Assembly (NCBI RefSeq): GCF_021134715.1
Contig: NC_060026.1
Location: forward strand, 3,038,001-3,102,000
Length of the DNA stretch: 64,000 nt
Origin: Daphnia pulex
Lineage: Eukaryota; Arthropoda; Branchiopoda; Diplostraca; Daphniidae
Direction of reading: 5' to 3'
This document shows, piece by piece, positions 35,101-46,579 of the stretch; position 1 is the first letter of the stretch; each line of letters begins with the position of its first letter. The translations under genes and the position numbers were made by a program. Under the pieces are notes generated by a model. It was not told the origin of the DNA, searched no databases, and worked only from the letters and a program-made list of their open reading frames with translations.

Positions 35101-35172
35101 CTGCGGATCGGACTTGTGATATTCATTCACCGAATAGAATCACTCTGCAAAGGAACAGTAATCAGACGAGAG

Positions 35173-36726
35173 ATGAAATTGTATCTAGCAATTCTACTGG
35201 TGATTTTGGCAGTAGCAGTGGCCGACAAAGACGACGATTTCTTGTGGAAATCCTTCAAGGTATTTTCAAAGTTTACAGCAAAGAATTCAATTGGTTTTCC
35301 CAATATTCATTCAACATTTTCAATAATTGAACAAGCTTGAACACCGTAAAAATCACTCACCAGAGAAAGAGCTCAGTAGGAAGAAAAACTTTCTTAGACA
35401 GCAGCGGAGAATCGAGAAACACAACCGAGAAAATAACGGATGGAAGATGGCACACAGCCGCTTCTCCGATATGGTAACTGCACATTGTCACTGATGTGAT
35501 TTCGATTTTCTATTCATTGTCTTGTGGTACCCAATTTAAAGACGGACGAAGAGAAGTCGGTCGTTCGCGGAGCGAGAATGATGAAGCGCAAACCACAGGC
35601 TAATGACAATGCGGCTAACTTCCCCGACGACGTTCCACGCAACGTTCTTAATCGCGCTCTTCCAAACTACGTAAAATCTGATGTTATGTAAGCTATATAC
35701 CGTCACGCAGTAATTTAAATTGTGGTTTAATCTGCAGATTGATTACCGGGCCAACAAGTGTTTGCAACCGATCAGAGATCAAGGTTTGAATTATTTCAAT
35801 TCTTTGCTTTTAAAAAATTCAATTTACATGTTTCCAATTGATTGTCGCAGGCCACTGTGGAAGTTGTTGGGCTTTCTCAGCTATCACGGCTCTCGAGTTC
35901 TCCAAATGTAAGAAAACGGGGGTCGCAGTAGCACTCAGGTATATTGGTTTGGCAATCATTATACGCTATAACATGTCTCCATTCACTACATTCTTCACAT
36001 TCTGTATCCATTCACTGATAGCGAACAAATGTTGATCGACTGCGATCATTCCAACTCCGGCTGCGGTGGTGGCGATTACACCAAAGCTTGGCAATACGCG
36101 TATGACAAAGGTGGTGCCATGACGTTGACGTCGTATCCTTACGTCTCTGGGGCGATCAATCAAACAGTGGGTCCCATTAAAGTTCAAATTCAACTTCTCA
36201 CCCAAAATGTTAATTATGGAAAATTCCGTGAACTTTAGAACGTATCGTGCAAGTTCAACAGCGCCTCAGTTGCTGTCAACGTTGCCTCTTACGATTGGAC
36301 CTATCCGTATTCCAACGCCACCGTTACGATGACTTATCTGCAAAGTTTCGGACCTTTACCTACAACCATCAAGGTTCTGGACTCCCTTTTCAATTACGCG
36401 TAAGTGCCCAAAGAAAATTCGTTTATCATTTCTTGCCTGTCACGTCGATTAAAACAAACTAATAATCCTGTTGATTCGGTTTCTAAAGATCCGGTGTCTA
36501 CAGCGATCCCGCTTGCATCGTTGCTGACGAAAATGACGTCGATCACGCCGTCGTTATCGTCGGATACGGGACCACCAAGGCCACTGCTACCGCACCCGCC
36601 ACTCCTTACTGGATTGTCCGCAACACCTGGGGCACCGGATGGGGTCTCTCCGGCTACTTCTTCATCAAGCGCGGAGTCAACATGTGCAACATTGAATCGT
36701 GGACAGCTTACGTAAGGGTTGTCTGA
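35173..36726 (+). CDS. Papain-like (C1A) cysteine protease 1, secreted zymogen
   Basis: Cathepsin L/papain-type endopeptidase. Eight exons (35173-35259, 35336-35473, 35542-35670, 35738-35783, 35851-35938, 36022-36166, 36239-36399, 36489-36726) give 343 residues. Signal peptide residues 1-17. I29 inhibitory propeptide at about 30-75, ERFNIN-like ([19 protein letters not shown]). A linker of about 40 residues follows, then the mature enzyme from about LPNYIDYR. The catalytic Cys139 is in HCGSCWAFS with the oxyanion Gln before it, His284 in [10 protein letters not shown], and Asn310 in RNTWG (usually NSWG). The extra Cys in NKCLQP before the active site recurs across this family. TATA-driven. 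Probably a digestive enzyme (inference). Confidence 0.92.
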
Positions 36727-37359
36727 ACCCAGCAAAGAAATAACATTTCGCTTTAACTTATTTAATTTTACATTTGACTTTCAATATATAGCCTAGACTT
36801 TTATTCTATTTATGGTTCAGAAATAAACGTAATTAACATCGCTGTTTCCTTAATTGTTTGACACGCCCAGCATAGCATAGTATAATACAGTTGTAACGCG
36901 AAGAAAAAGAAAACGTATGCGCATTGTTACGAAAACTATCTCAAGTTCGTTTACCTTTTGCGCCCTACATACCGCAAATAGGTAAATGACAATTCAATGA
37001 ATTTTATTGCTGACTTTATTAGTGTTCGAAATTTAAAAATACCCGCTTCATTGATTTTGATCTGCTTCACTAGTACCACAAAAATATGGAACAGCTCGTT
37101 CAACTTGCTCTTAAAGACACCATCTGACGATCGTTTAAGGGGGCATTTTATGGCTATAGCCATAAAATAGAACATCTCTATAGAGATGTTCTACTTTGAT
37201 AGCGACGGATGTTTGTTAAACTCTATTCTATATTTAACACATATTCCGACATATTCGCAGTGCAAACGTGTGATCAGTAGCAGTTTGAGTTACTCTTCTT
37301 GTCGGTTGTGAAGTTCTATTCACCCCCTGTAAGAAAACAAATTATTCGAACGTTTAACG
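36727..37359. other. Intergenic upstream of astacin 1
   Basis: AT-rich, with two adjacent perfect palindromes at 37145-37191, listed separately. No coding signal. Confidence 0.5.
37145..37191. repeat. Two adjacent perfect palindromes
   Basis: 37145-37168 is a 24-bp perfect palindrome (ATTTTATGGCTA and its complement). 37170-37191 is a 22-bp perfect palindrome (GAACATCTCTA and its complement). One base separates them. They lie about 170 bp upstream of the astacin 1 start codon. Confidence 0.85.
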
Positions 37360-38823
37360 ATGACTTTGCCAAAAGTATTTAATTTTGTCGTGATTTCATT
37401 GGTGTTGACCTTTTGGCTTATTCGAACCGTCGCATCGAAGCCGGTATTAACGCACAACAGGGAATATTACGATGACCAGGTAACCTCTTACCAAGGCAAG
37501 AAACATAATCTAAAACATAAACTTATTAACTAGATTTTTTTTCAATTTGATTTGGTCGTCACTTAAGAGTGAAGATTTAGATATTGGAGAGCCACTCACC
37601 GACCAAGAATTGAACAGTATTATTTCCATAAAAGCTGGAGGTAAATTCAATCGTTCGCATTGACTCAAGAAATCATTATTCCAAATTTCTTTAGTAGAAT
37701 ACGAGTCCGAAGAATTTATTCCATGGACCCAACAAGATCCTGAGCTCTTTGGTGGCGATATAAAACTAACGGAGCGCAAAAATGCTCTGATGAGTTCCAG
37801 AGCGCGTTGGCCGACAGCCCGAATCCCTTACGTTCTAGCATCAGACTACAGTAGGCCTACGTCTATAATTTTGATCTTTAAAAGAACGTTATCCTTATTT
37901 GCTGATGTGGATTTAAAATAACCGGAATATGTTTATATCACCGCGGTAAAAGCACCAAGACAACGGGAAATAATCGCCAATGCCGTAAGCGCTTTTCACA
38001 ACCTTACATGCATCCGATTCGTTCCACGAACCACTGAAAGAAACTACATTAGGATCAAAAAGACCGGCGAAGGGTAAAATCTACAAGACTTCAATTTTGT
38101 TTTAGGAAAGTTAATAATTCCATTCTGTTTTGTTTTGCAAAATTCCCAAGTTGCTGGAGCTTCGTAGGAAGGATCGGCAGACGACAGACTGTTGGTCTCG
38201 ATGACAAGTGCCTTTTGTACTCGAGACCGGGACTGGTCATCCACGAATTAATGCACGTCCTCGGCTTTTATCACGAGCACCAGCGTCCAGACCGTGACGA
38301 ATACGTGTCAGTCGATTTAGACAACGTCGAACCGAGTAAGTAGATCTCTTAATTTGAAACCAATCAATTTTACATTTGTTCTTATTTCATATTTTTTGGT
38401 GGGTTTCGTGCTGCAGAAAACAAGCGTTACTTTGAAAAGATGAGGATTTCGCATTATAATATTCTCGGACATTCTTACGACTATGGTATAATTATTATAG
38501 TTAAGACCACAAGATGTAGTCGGATTTAATCATTGATTTGTTACTGCATTGAATTCGTTCAGGATCTGTGATGCATTATCCGAAGGATGCTTTCGCTAAG
38601 GATCATAGAAAACCCGTCATGACGCCACTGACGGAGGGAACGTCTGTTTTGGGAAATCGGAAAACATTCAGCACGGCAAGTCGCACAATAAAATTGAAAT
38701 ATCGAGCGAAATATTATAAGGTGCTGTATTCATTCTAATACACTAAATATTTCGATTCTTATACCAACAAAACAGGCTGATCTTGAGAAACTGAACACGT
38801 TGTATTGCAATACGCGCGTTTAA
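37360..38823 (+). CDS. Astacin-family (M12A) metalloprotease 1
   Basis: Secreted zinc endopeptidase. Eight exons (37360-37479, 37568-37640, 37695-37850, 37953-38073, 38151-38335, 38417-38485, 38563-38675, 38776-38823) give 294 residues. Signal peptide about 1-26. The propeptide holds the aspartate-switch motif FGGD at 83-86, whose Asp blocks the zinc in astacin zymogens. Catalytic domain from about residue 103; zinc motif [19 protein letters not shown] at 188-206, Met-turn Met245 in SVMHYP, and four disulfide cysteines. No EGF or CUB domains, so it is the minimal crayfish-astacin form, suggesting digestion. Intron 7 begins with GC rather than GT (ACG/GCAAGT); the frame and paralogues support that junction. 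Confidence 0.93.
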
Positions 38824-39497
38824 TGTTGGGGAGAATAAAAAAAACTTAAAGAAAAAAAAAACGCAAGGAGGATGTGATAATGATCCAGCTGTGGTTACAT
38901 ATACTGTCCATCACAGAAAATTTGCAGCTAGCAAAATTTGGAAAGCATTGAATTAATTTTAATGCAATTCTTGCCTATATTATTACTGGTGTGTTGTGCT
39001 TTTAGATGAAATACAAAACGATAAAAGCAGCACCCTACATCCATTCGACTTCCGGGTTCGATATTTCGTCAAAAAGCACAGAATCATGAATGTCATTAAT
39101 ACAAGCAGGTGTCGATTTATACAAATGTCTGCTTTAGTTAAATCACCCAGCGCACTGGGTCTTGTCGTAAACGTTGGCTTTTTCTTTCAAACACATACAA
39201 AACGTAATTTTATAGCCAAATAACGACTCAACTTTATATACGGCTATTAACGTACGACCGTACGTATACCAGTTTTCTGCCCGGCTACAATGCTTGTAAA
39301 ACCGTCAGCCCATTTTTAATAGTCTCTACCAGTATATACGATTTGACATCTGTAACAAAATATAAAAACCAAATGTCCCAGCACTCTCAAAACGTAGCGT
39401 ATATAAGCTAGGATTATTAGGAACCCCCTAGTCACATTCATTCGTCGGGCAGAGGTCTTCTCGGTTCTACAAGGTATAGTTAAACGCCGAAGGAAAA
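38824..39497. promoter_or_regulatory. Intergenic with promoter of C1A protease 2
   Basis: Contains TATATAAG near 39400, about 98 bp before the start codon at 39498. The rest is AT-rich without a supported gene. Confidence 0.55.
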
Positions 39498-41107
39498 ATG
39501 AAATTGTTCCTAGCGATTTTGGTTGCAGTGGTGTTGGCCGTGGCAGTAGCACAGACAGGCAAAGACGAAGATTTGTGGAAATCATACAAGGTAAAATAGT
39601 TTACTCAGGTATACCCTACTTTAATTAACTTTTACTATAAATTAACAATTCTTCTTCAATTTCGAATGATGCAGTCAACTTTTGGTAAAATAACCCCACC
39701 AGAGAAAGATCTCGCGAGGAAAGAAATGTTCATTAAAAGACGCAAGGTTATCGAGAAACACAATCTAGAGAACAACGAGTGGAAAAGGGGACTCAACAAA
39801 TTCACAGATATGGTTAGTGGATAAGAATAACAATTCTATATTACTCTATGTTGTTGATGATGTTCATTTTTTATTTTGCCGACGAACACGAACTTGAAGT
39901 CAGACGAACATAAAAAAATCTTTCTCGGAGCTAAAATGTCGAGAAACCGAGCAAAGTCTATCGGAGCTACCGACGACCCTGTACTTGATCGCGCTCTTCC
40001 TACTTCGGTATACAATCACATTCAATATCTTCTCCGTTATTTATGGTTGGCATATAGATTCTTATTTCAGCTAAACTAACTGATTCAAACGTTTAGATTG
40101 ACTACCGCACCCACAGATGTTTGATACCGGTCAAAATTGATCAAGGTAAATTTAATACGTTTTCCGTTGATGCTTGTTATTAGTTTTGATAATATTTCGC
40201 ACATTGCCAACTTGCTAGGGGACTGCGGCAGTTGCTGGGCTTACGCAGCCAACACTCCATTAGAGTTCAACAGTTGCAGGAAAACGGGCGTCCGAATTTG
40301 GCTTAGGTATATAATCAATTAAGTCGGTACCCACAGCACACACAGCTCAATTTTAAGGCTAATAAAAACTGATTACAGCGAGCAAATGTTGGTGGATTGC
40401 GATGGGTATAACAAGGGCTGCGATGGTGGAGACTTCACCGGTGCTTGGCAATATGTCAAGGAGAAGGGCGGAGCCGTTAAGTCTGCCAATTATCCTTACG
40501 TCTCCGGAACTTCCCTAACCGTAATTATTAGTTTAGAAATTCTTTTTAAAAGCAAAGCATGTAACAAGAACTAAATGTTTTTTTTTTTTTTTTTTTTTTT
40601 AATATAACAGAACAGCACCTGCAAATTCAACAGCTCCGCCGTTGCTGTCAAAATTTCTTCTTTCGACTGGGTCATGCCGTACCCTAGCGAAAATGCTATC
40701 ATGGCCCGTCTGCAGAGTGACGGACCTTTGCCCAGTTCCATGAAAGTTCTCGACCCATTTTTCGACTACGCGTACGTGCAACAACGACATTTATATGGAG
40801 CGATTCATTTGATTATTGATATAAAAATGTCGATCTTACATCAAAGTCAAATTCTTTTGATTTGCCCAGTTCTGGAGTCTACAGCGATCCCGCTTGCATC
40901 GTTGCTGATGAAAATGACGTCGATCACGCCGTCGTTATCGTCGGATACGGTACCACCAAGGCCACTGCTACCGTTCCGGCCACTCCCTACTGGATTGTAC
41001 GGAATTCTTGGGGTATCGGCTGGGGCATCAAAGGTTATTTTATGATCAAGCGCGGCGTTAACATGTGCAACATCGAGTCATGGGCTGCTTACGTCAAAGT
41101 TGTTTGA
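39498..41107 (+). CDS. Papain-like (C1A) cysteine protease 2, secreted zymogen
   Basis: Eight exons (39498-39590, 39675-39812, 39900-40007, 40097-40145, 40219-40306, 40379-40520, 40611-40771, 40870-41107) give 338 residues. Signal peptide about 1-18 ([18 protein letters not shown]). I29 propeptide about 32-77, with IEKHN and a [10 protein letters not shown] end. Catalytic Cys135 in DCGSCWAYA (Tyr where Phe is common), His279 in [10 protein letters not shown] and Asn305 in RNSWG. One extra residue (VKIDQG) precedes the oxyanion Gln. A run of about 24 T lies in intron 6. The last exon is close to that of protease 1 at nucleotide level, which suggests exchange between copies. Confidence 0.92.
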
Positions 41108-42540
41108 AGATTCTATTTAATAGAAATGTCTATTCTTTTTTTTTGTTCACATATTTAGTCGCAATTAGTTTAACATGAAACTTTTACAATTACTTTCTAT
41201 ATTGGAGCTCTTCTAATTCGTTGAATAATTTATTGCGGCTGGTTTCTAACTGGTCTTCAAATTACAACAACAAATTCACATGTGGCGAATCTGCTGTTAG
41301 GCTATTGGGCCGATGGACCCAATAGTGAAAATTACTGAAAGTATATCTCGTTCAATGCCTGAATACAAAATGAGACGCGAACCTCTGATCTTTCCACCTT
41401 GCCGACCAACACAAAGACCTGTGGTGGTCACAGAATTCGTTGGCGGAATCGGCCCAGATTTTAATTTTCCACGCGACGGCGCTAATATTAGCAAGATGCA
41501 AAACACCAACTCGCAATCAAGCTTGATGGCGGGTATAAAATTACACACAAAAAGTCAATCACGAAAATGATTTGCGAAGCTTGGCATTTATAATGTATCA
41601 GCAAAAAACAATTCTTTGTCCAAGCCTGGTGTTGAACCGTCATCAGACATGTTTACAAAACAGGAAATTTTATTTTCAAATTAGCCTATAACTCTTTTTT
41701 GTTTTTTACCACAAATTGTGCTGTGTGTTTTCCCGACGGTGACAGAGACACAGAGTACGTAAGTACGTACCCCATCACCCAATGTTTTTCCCCGATGGTG
41801 AGAGAGTTCGTTCCCTATCACTCGGAACGCGCTTTCCCAACTGCCGACGACTTATTTTTATATAGAGCAATAAAAAGAAATCTGTGTCAGCATATAAATG
41901 ACTTGATTAGTTAAATCACCCAGAACATGTTTGCGCCGCCAAGTACCAGATTCAAACTTGGCTCAATTTTTCAAGACGTCGATAATATTCAAATCAGACA
42001 TATGCTGGTTGGTTAGTTCTCCGATGAACTTCTATACATAATAAAAATGAAATAGGACCTATGGTACCGTAATACTGCACCTATCGCTTGGCATTTGCCT
42101 TGCATATGGTCCAGCGCCAGCCAAAGTAGGAATTCAGGCTACTTTACATGCATTAAATCTCAATAATTCGCTCAATTTAAGTCTAAATAGACTGACATGT
42201 GTACGCTCAAATCTGATTCGGATGCCAAATGAAATTCGACACCATCGGGATTTAAGTTGGGCAAAAACAAAGAAATAATTAATTGGTCGGCAGGTTTTCA
42301 AAGAGTGTCAACTGCTGCTATAGTGATCAAGAGAGGACATTCGATTGTCTGTACCAGTATAAACCTATGACTGAAACTAACCCTACCAGTATATAATTAT
42401 ACGATTAAATAACACGTTACAAAAATGTTGCGACATATTGACAGGCTCTCGTTTACAGGCCTATATAAACAGCGGAACAGACTCCCCAGTATTCACACAT
42501 AAACGGTAGCAATCGCATCTAGAGGTAAGAGCATTAAGAA
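41108..42540. promoter_or_regulatory. Intergenic with promoter of C1A protease 3
   Basis: About 1.4 kb with TATATAAA near 42462, 79 bp before the next start codon. Frames at 41313-41570 and 41699-41914 are open but have no recognisable domain or splice context and are not called. Confidence 0.5.
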
Positions 42541-44052
42541 ATGAAATTCCTTGTAGCAATTCTGCTTTTGACTTCGGCCGTGGCAGCCGCCAGCAAAGAC
42601 GACGATGCGTGGATATCTTACAAGGTAATTACAGATTCATTCGACAGGATTAAAAAGGGAGCTGTTTAAGTCTTTCATTATTCTATTGGTAGGCGAAATT
42701 CGGTAAAAGATATTCGGCGATGGAAGAAGGCACGAGAAAGCAGAACTTTGTGGCAAAACTGAGAGTCATCGAGAAAAACAACCTAGACAACAAAAAGTGG
42801 CAGATGGGACAGACCAAATTTACCGATTTGGTAAGTCTAAAATTATTCATTTTGTATGATTTAATGGAGTCATTCTCACGAGCCCATCCGGATCTATAGA
42901 CGGATGCCGAAAAGAATTTATACCGGGGAGCCAAAATGGCCAAACGGGTCCCGGTGAGGACTATCAACCCTGAAGAAACGACATCCTACTCTAATCTTGA
43001 ACGCGCTCTTCCAACTTCGGTAAAAAAATAACGTCGAATATAATTTTGCTTTATTCACAAATAATTAAAATTACGTTTTACGATTATGGATAGATTGATT
43101 ACAGAAGCAACAAGTGCTTGCAACCAGTGAAAGATCAAGGTGGAACTCATTTTTTGTTTTTAATTTTTGAAGTGAAATGTTTATTCTTCTGAATGTTTAG
43201 GGCCCTGTTCCAGTTGCTGGTCTTTCGCTGCCATCACGCCCCTCGAATTCAACCAATGCAAGAAAACGGGCGTCGCAGTATCACTAAGGTAATATTGGAT
43301 TTGATCAGATTTCAGTTGAAACTCGCAATCGTTTATCTGCAATTCATTTTAATCGGATAGCGAGCAAATGTCGGTCGACTGCGACAATTACAATTACGCT
43401 TGTACCGGTGGAGATTTCACTTTGGCTTGGAAATACATGGAGGACAGGGGCGGAGCCATGAAGACTTCAGTGTACCCCTATGTCTCTGGAACCACTAAAA
43501 CAGTAAACCGTTTCGAATTCTTCCATATTTAACTTCACGTCTTTTATACATAGACTGAATCTGATTTTTAGAACGGCACCTGTAAATTCAGCAGCACTGG
43601 AGTCGGGGCTCAAGTCTCGTTCTACGACTGGACCATCCCGTACCCCAACGCCACCGTTTCCATGACTTATCTGCAAAATAGCGGACCTCTTCCGACAGCC
43701 ATGAAAGTCCTCGACTCCTTTTTCCACTACACGTACGCATAGAAAGAATTGACTAATATAAGCTAAATTGAGGCTTAAAAATTTAACGTTCTCAAATCAA
43801 TTCTCGTGTGGCAGATCTGGAGTCTACAGCGATCCTGCGTGCATTCTCGCTGACGAATACGACATCAATCACGCCGTCGTTATCGTCGGATACGGCACCA
43901 CCACGGCCACGTCCACCGTTCCGGCCACTCCCTACTGGATTGTCCGCAACTCCTGGGGCACCGGATGGGGGTACAATGGTTATTTTTACATCCAGCGGGG
44001 CGTCAACATGTGCAACATCGAGTCGTGGACTGCTTACGTCAAAAATCTTTAA
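42541..44052 (+). CDS. Papain-like (C1A) cysteine protease 3, secreted zymogen
   Basis: Eight exons (42541-42624, 42693-42830, 42900-43019, 43094-43139, 43201-43288, 43361-43502, 43572-43732, 43815-44052) give 338 residues. Signal peptide about 1-17, I29 propeptide about 29-74. The active site reads [10 protein letters not shown], with Ser in place of the usual Gly before SCW. Catalytic Cys135, His279 in [10 protein letters not shown] and Asn305 in RNSWG are all present. First protease of the roughly 9.3-kb tandem unit that also holds the secreted protein at 44576 and two astacins. An AATAAA is at 44209. Confidence 0.92.
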
Positions 44053-44575
44053 AAAAGGAAGAAATTCATCTGATTTTTCTGCAGCTAAAATTCCGGTGTC
44101 GAGAGTTGAAGACATTGTCGCCAAGACATTTAATCCTAGTCCGATGCTTTTATTTCTTTTAAATTTAATTTTCGTTTGCATCGAATTTCACACAAAAAAT
44201 TATAATATAATAAACAAATTATTTATCCTCGATTTGATCTCAAAAAAAAAGAAAAGGAAAATGGGAAAAAATTAATTGGTTTGTTGACCAAGCCTTGTGG
44301 CAGTCATCAGGTGTTGAGTTGTACCAGAGGTGTACAGCAATTTGCTTATTAGTAAAGATGCAATAGCAACCACTCAGCAGCACGCGACGGCTTCAAGGTG
44401 AACTGCAATCTCGAGCTTGGAGGGGGGGGGGGGTCAAATGTGCTACGCTCAAGTTCATATAAAGTAGAATGGAAAGAAGCTTCTCCCAAACAGACTGTTG
44501 ACAACCTTTAAGTGCGGCGAACGTTTGTAAACTAAAAATTTGAGCGCCGGTGACGATCATTACAGATATCAGAAA

Positions 44576-45337
44576 ATGACGGTCATCACCTTCAAGTTTT
44601 CTTTGTTGCTGGTGGTCCTCTGCGCCACAACCAACGGCCAAAAAATTACGGTAAGTTAGTTAACCCTACACTATAGAAAAACAAAACAATAGATCTGATT
44701 GAATAGAGTACAGCTGATGCATAAAAATAAAATGAATAGGTGATGTGGCCGACGGTCGTAACTTCAACACTGACGGTTACGACAATTACAAGTACCGTTT
44801 GCCTTTCGCTTGATTTTCCGGCTGGACCAATTCCTGAATGTCGGCGGCGACGTCGACAGCTCTGGGTCGAGAGACCCATCTTGGCACCAATTGAAGAGCA
44901 ATCAGCATGGCCATTGCTCATCCAACCCACCATCACTTTACGGTATGCGAATAATTTCAACTCGAAATAATTTGGCAAGTCAAATTCATCACTTGTTGAA
45001 ATTCAATTTGCACAGGGTTGAACCAACTGCAGTGCCGGTGTTGAGGAGCGCTCAATTCAATTCCGGATTGAACGGAGGAGTTCATCTGCAGCCTTCCTTC
45101 CTGGGGGCTGCGAGCGACTACCAACAGAGGATGCACAAGTACTTGGACTTTGCTTCGATGCCCAACATTTTTTATCGAAATAGGCCGACTGAAAACCGAA
45201 GAAGGACGAGTAAAAAAACAACTGTCGTGTACACAAGGTCAAAGACGGTCACGGAAAACGAGATGACCACAAAGACCAATACAATTGGTATTTCCGGCTG
45301 CACACCCTCTCCGCTGCCTTTCGATATATGTGTCTGA
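44576..45337 (+). CDS. Secreted protein with CRRRRR motif (copy 1)
   Basis: Three exons (44576-44650, 44740-44942, 45016-45337), 199 residues. Signal peptide 1-21, ending TTNG. Thr/Val/Ser-rich segment 29-48, then PIPECRRRRRQLW with Cys59 and five Arg at 60-64, which could be a furin-type cleavage site. A basic Thr-rich stretch (RRRTSKKTTVVYTRSKTVT) follows, and a C-terminus CTPSPLPFDICV. Resembles small secreted lineage-specific proteins of Daphnia that have an Arg run and a terminal Cys pair, as I remember them; no biochemical function is known to me. A TATA-like CATATAAAG lies near 44456, and a run of 12 G just upstream. Confidence 0.8.
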
Positions 45338-46579
45338 AACTAAAAATTGGATTATCAGGACGTTAACTTCAACCGACACGATAAAAACTTTGAAAATTGC
45401 CAAAAAAAAATTGATTCAAATATTCTTTTGAAATATTTAAGCTAGTTCACTCTGTCTTTGTTCGCTTTTGGCTCTCCAGAATACATAAATTCCCAGATAA
45501 AGTAAAACACACGCGTTCCAAGTTTTCGTAATTAATCAAAAATTTGAAAACTTATTTAAAAAAAAAAAACAAAAAAAAAAAAAAACAAAAAAAAAAACAA
45601 AAAAAAAACAAAAACAGAAAATTGCGTCTATCGAATAGACGATAAATATCGATAGGCCTACCTACTTCCTAAATACATACGGCCAAATTTATTGAAAAAG
45701 TTGAATAGGTTAAAGTTTTAGGTAAATCCGCTCTGCCCGTGCGTTGCTCTCAGATTATAACAACTTACCCAAAACAAAACAACAAATAACTAAACCAGCT
45801 GATCACGAAGCGATTGTTATCTTTTATCTGGCTCTTTTCCCAGGTGCTCTCCTGTAGCCATTTTTGAGAAATTTGGCTTCCTTCTGGCAATTAAAAATAA
45901 CTGAAACGAAACTATGTGTTGCCTTTCGACTGGGTAACACTTCTGATTGATGATGCGCAATGGATAACTAAGGTTATCCACCTGTGCTAAGCGGTAGGAA
46001 TGAGATACACGGGCGTGCCAAGGGAGGGGCTGATAATTTGTCTTGTCTTATCGAAGTTAAAAATTCATGCAAAATTTTAACCTTGGATAGAAAAACGAAT
46101 TTCAACTAGCTCACTAAAGCACCTAGTTGTAATAACCTGAATTCAACATGGTATACAAACGGTTCTATTGATCATAAAGGACGGACGCCCAGTAGGATAA
46201 GAGTCAATTTAACGGTATTCTCCAGTCCATAATACGGTCTGCTTTCCCGTATTTGATCGTGGGTGAGGTGTTTATCGCTTTGTTCTACAATTGGCTGAAA
46301 ATCCCTCCAGCTGTGAAATGTTGTATTGTTTTTATTTGGGACGATGTAATAGACACAAAGCAGCGATCCAGCTCACACAGTCGTAGCATGCAAACGTCCC
46401 ATCAGTTAGCGCTGAGCAAGCGCTATCAAAGTTTCATCTCGCCCGCCTTCTGAAACGAGCTGAAAAAGGCTAGAGGACCTTCAGTGTAAACCGGTAGTAA
46501 GTGAGAAATATTCATCTGTCAAAAACTTAATTTAGATTTGGAAATTTGAACATTTTTCCCGTCCAGTATTGAGGGCAAG
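45338..46579. other. Intergenic with A-rich tract, upstream of astacin 2
   Basis: Conserved with unit 2 (54677-55842), except for an A-rich (A)nC tract at about 45559-45616 that is absent there. No gene recognised. A region of near identity with unit 2 starts about 46340 and probably holds the astacin promoter. Confidence 0.5.
45559..45616. repeat. A-rich low-complexity tract
   Basis: About 58 bp of A runs broken by single C. At the matching place unit 2 has only GGAAAAAATCAGG, so this is an expansion or insertion in unit 1. Confidence 0.7.

Noticed and set aside
36394-36735. Antisense frames over the last protease exons (also 40599-40790, 43792-44181)
   Set aside because: Shadows of the conserved final exon of the C1A genes.
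41313-41914. Two open frames between C1A proteases 2 and 3
   Set aside because: No signal peptide, domain, splice sites or copy elsewhere in the window.
44421-44433. Run of 12 G upstream of the secreted protein as a G-quadruplex
   Set aside because: A single G run without separated tracts is weak evidence; it is noted only as a homopolymer.
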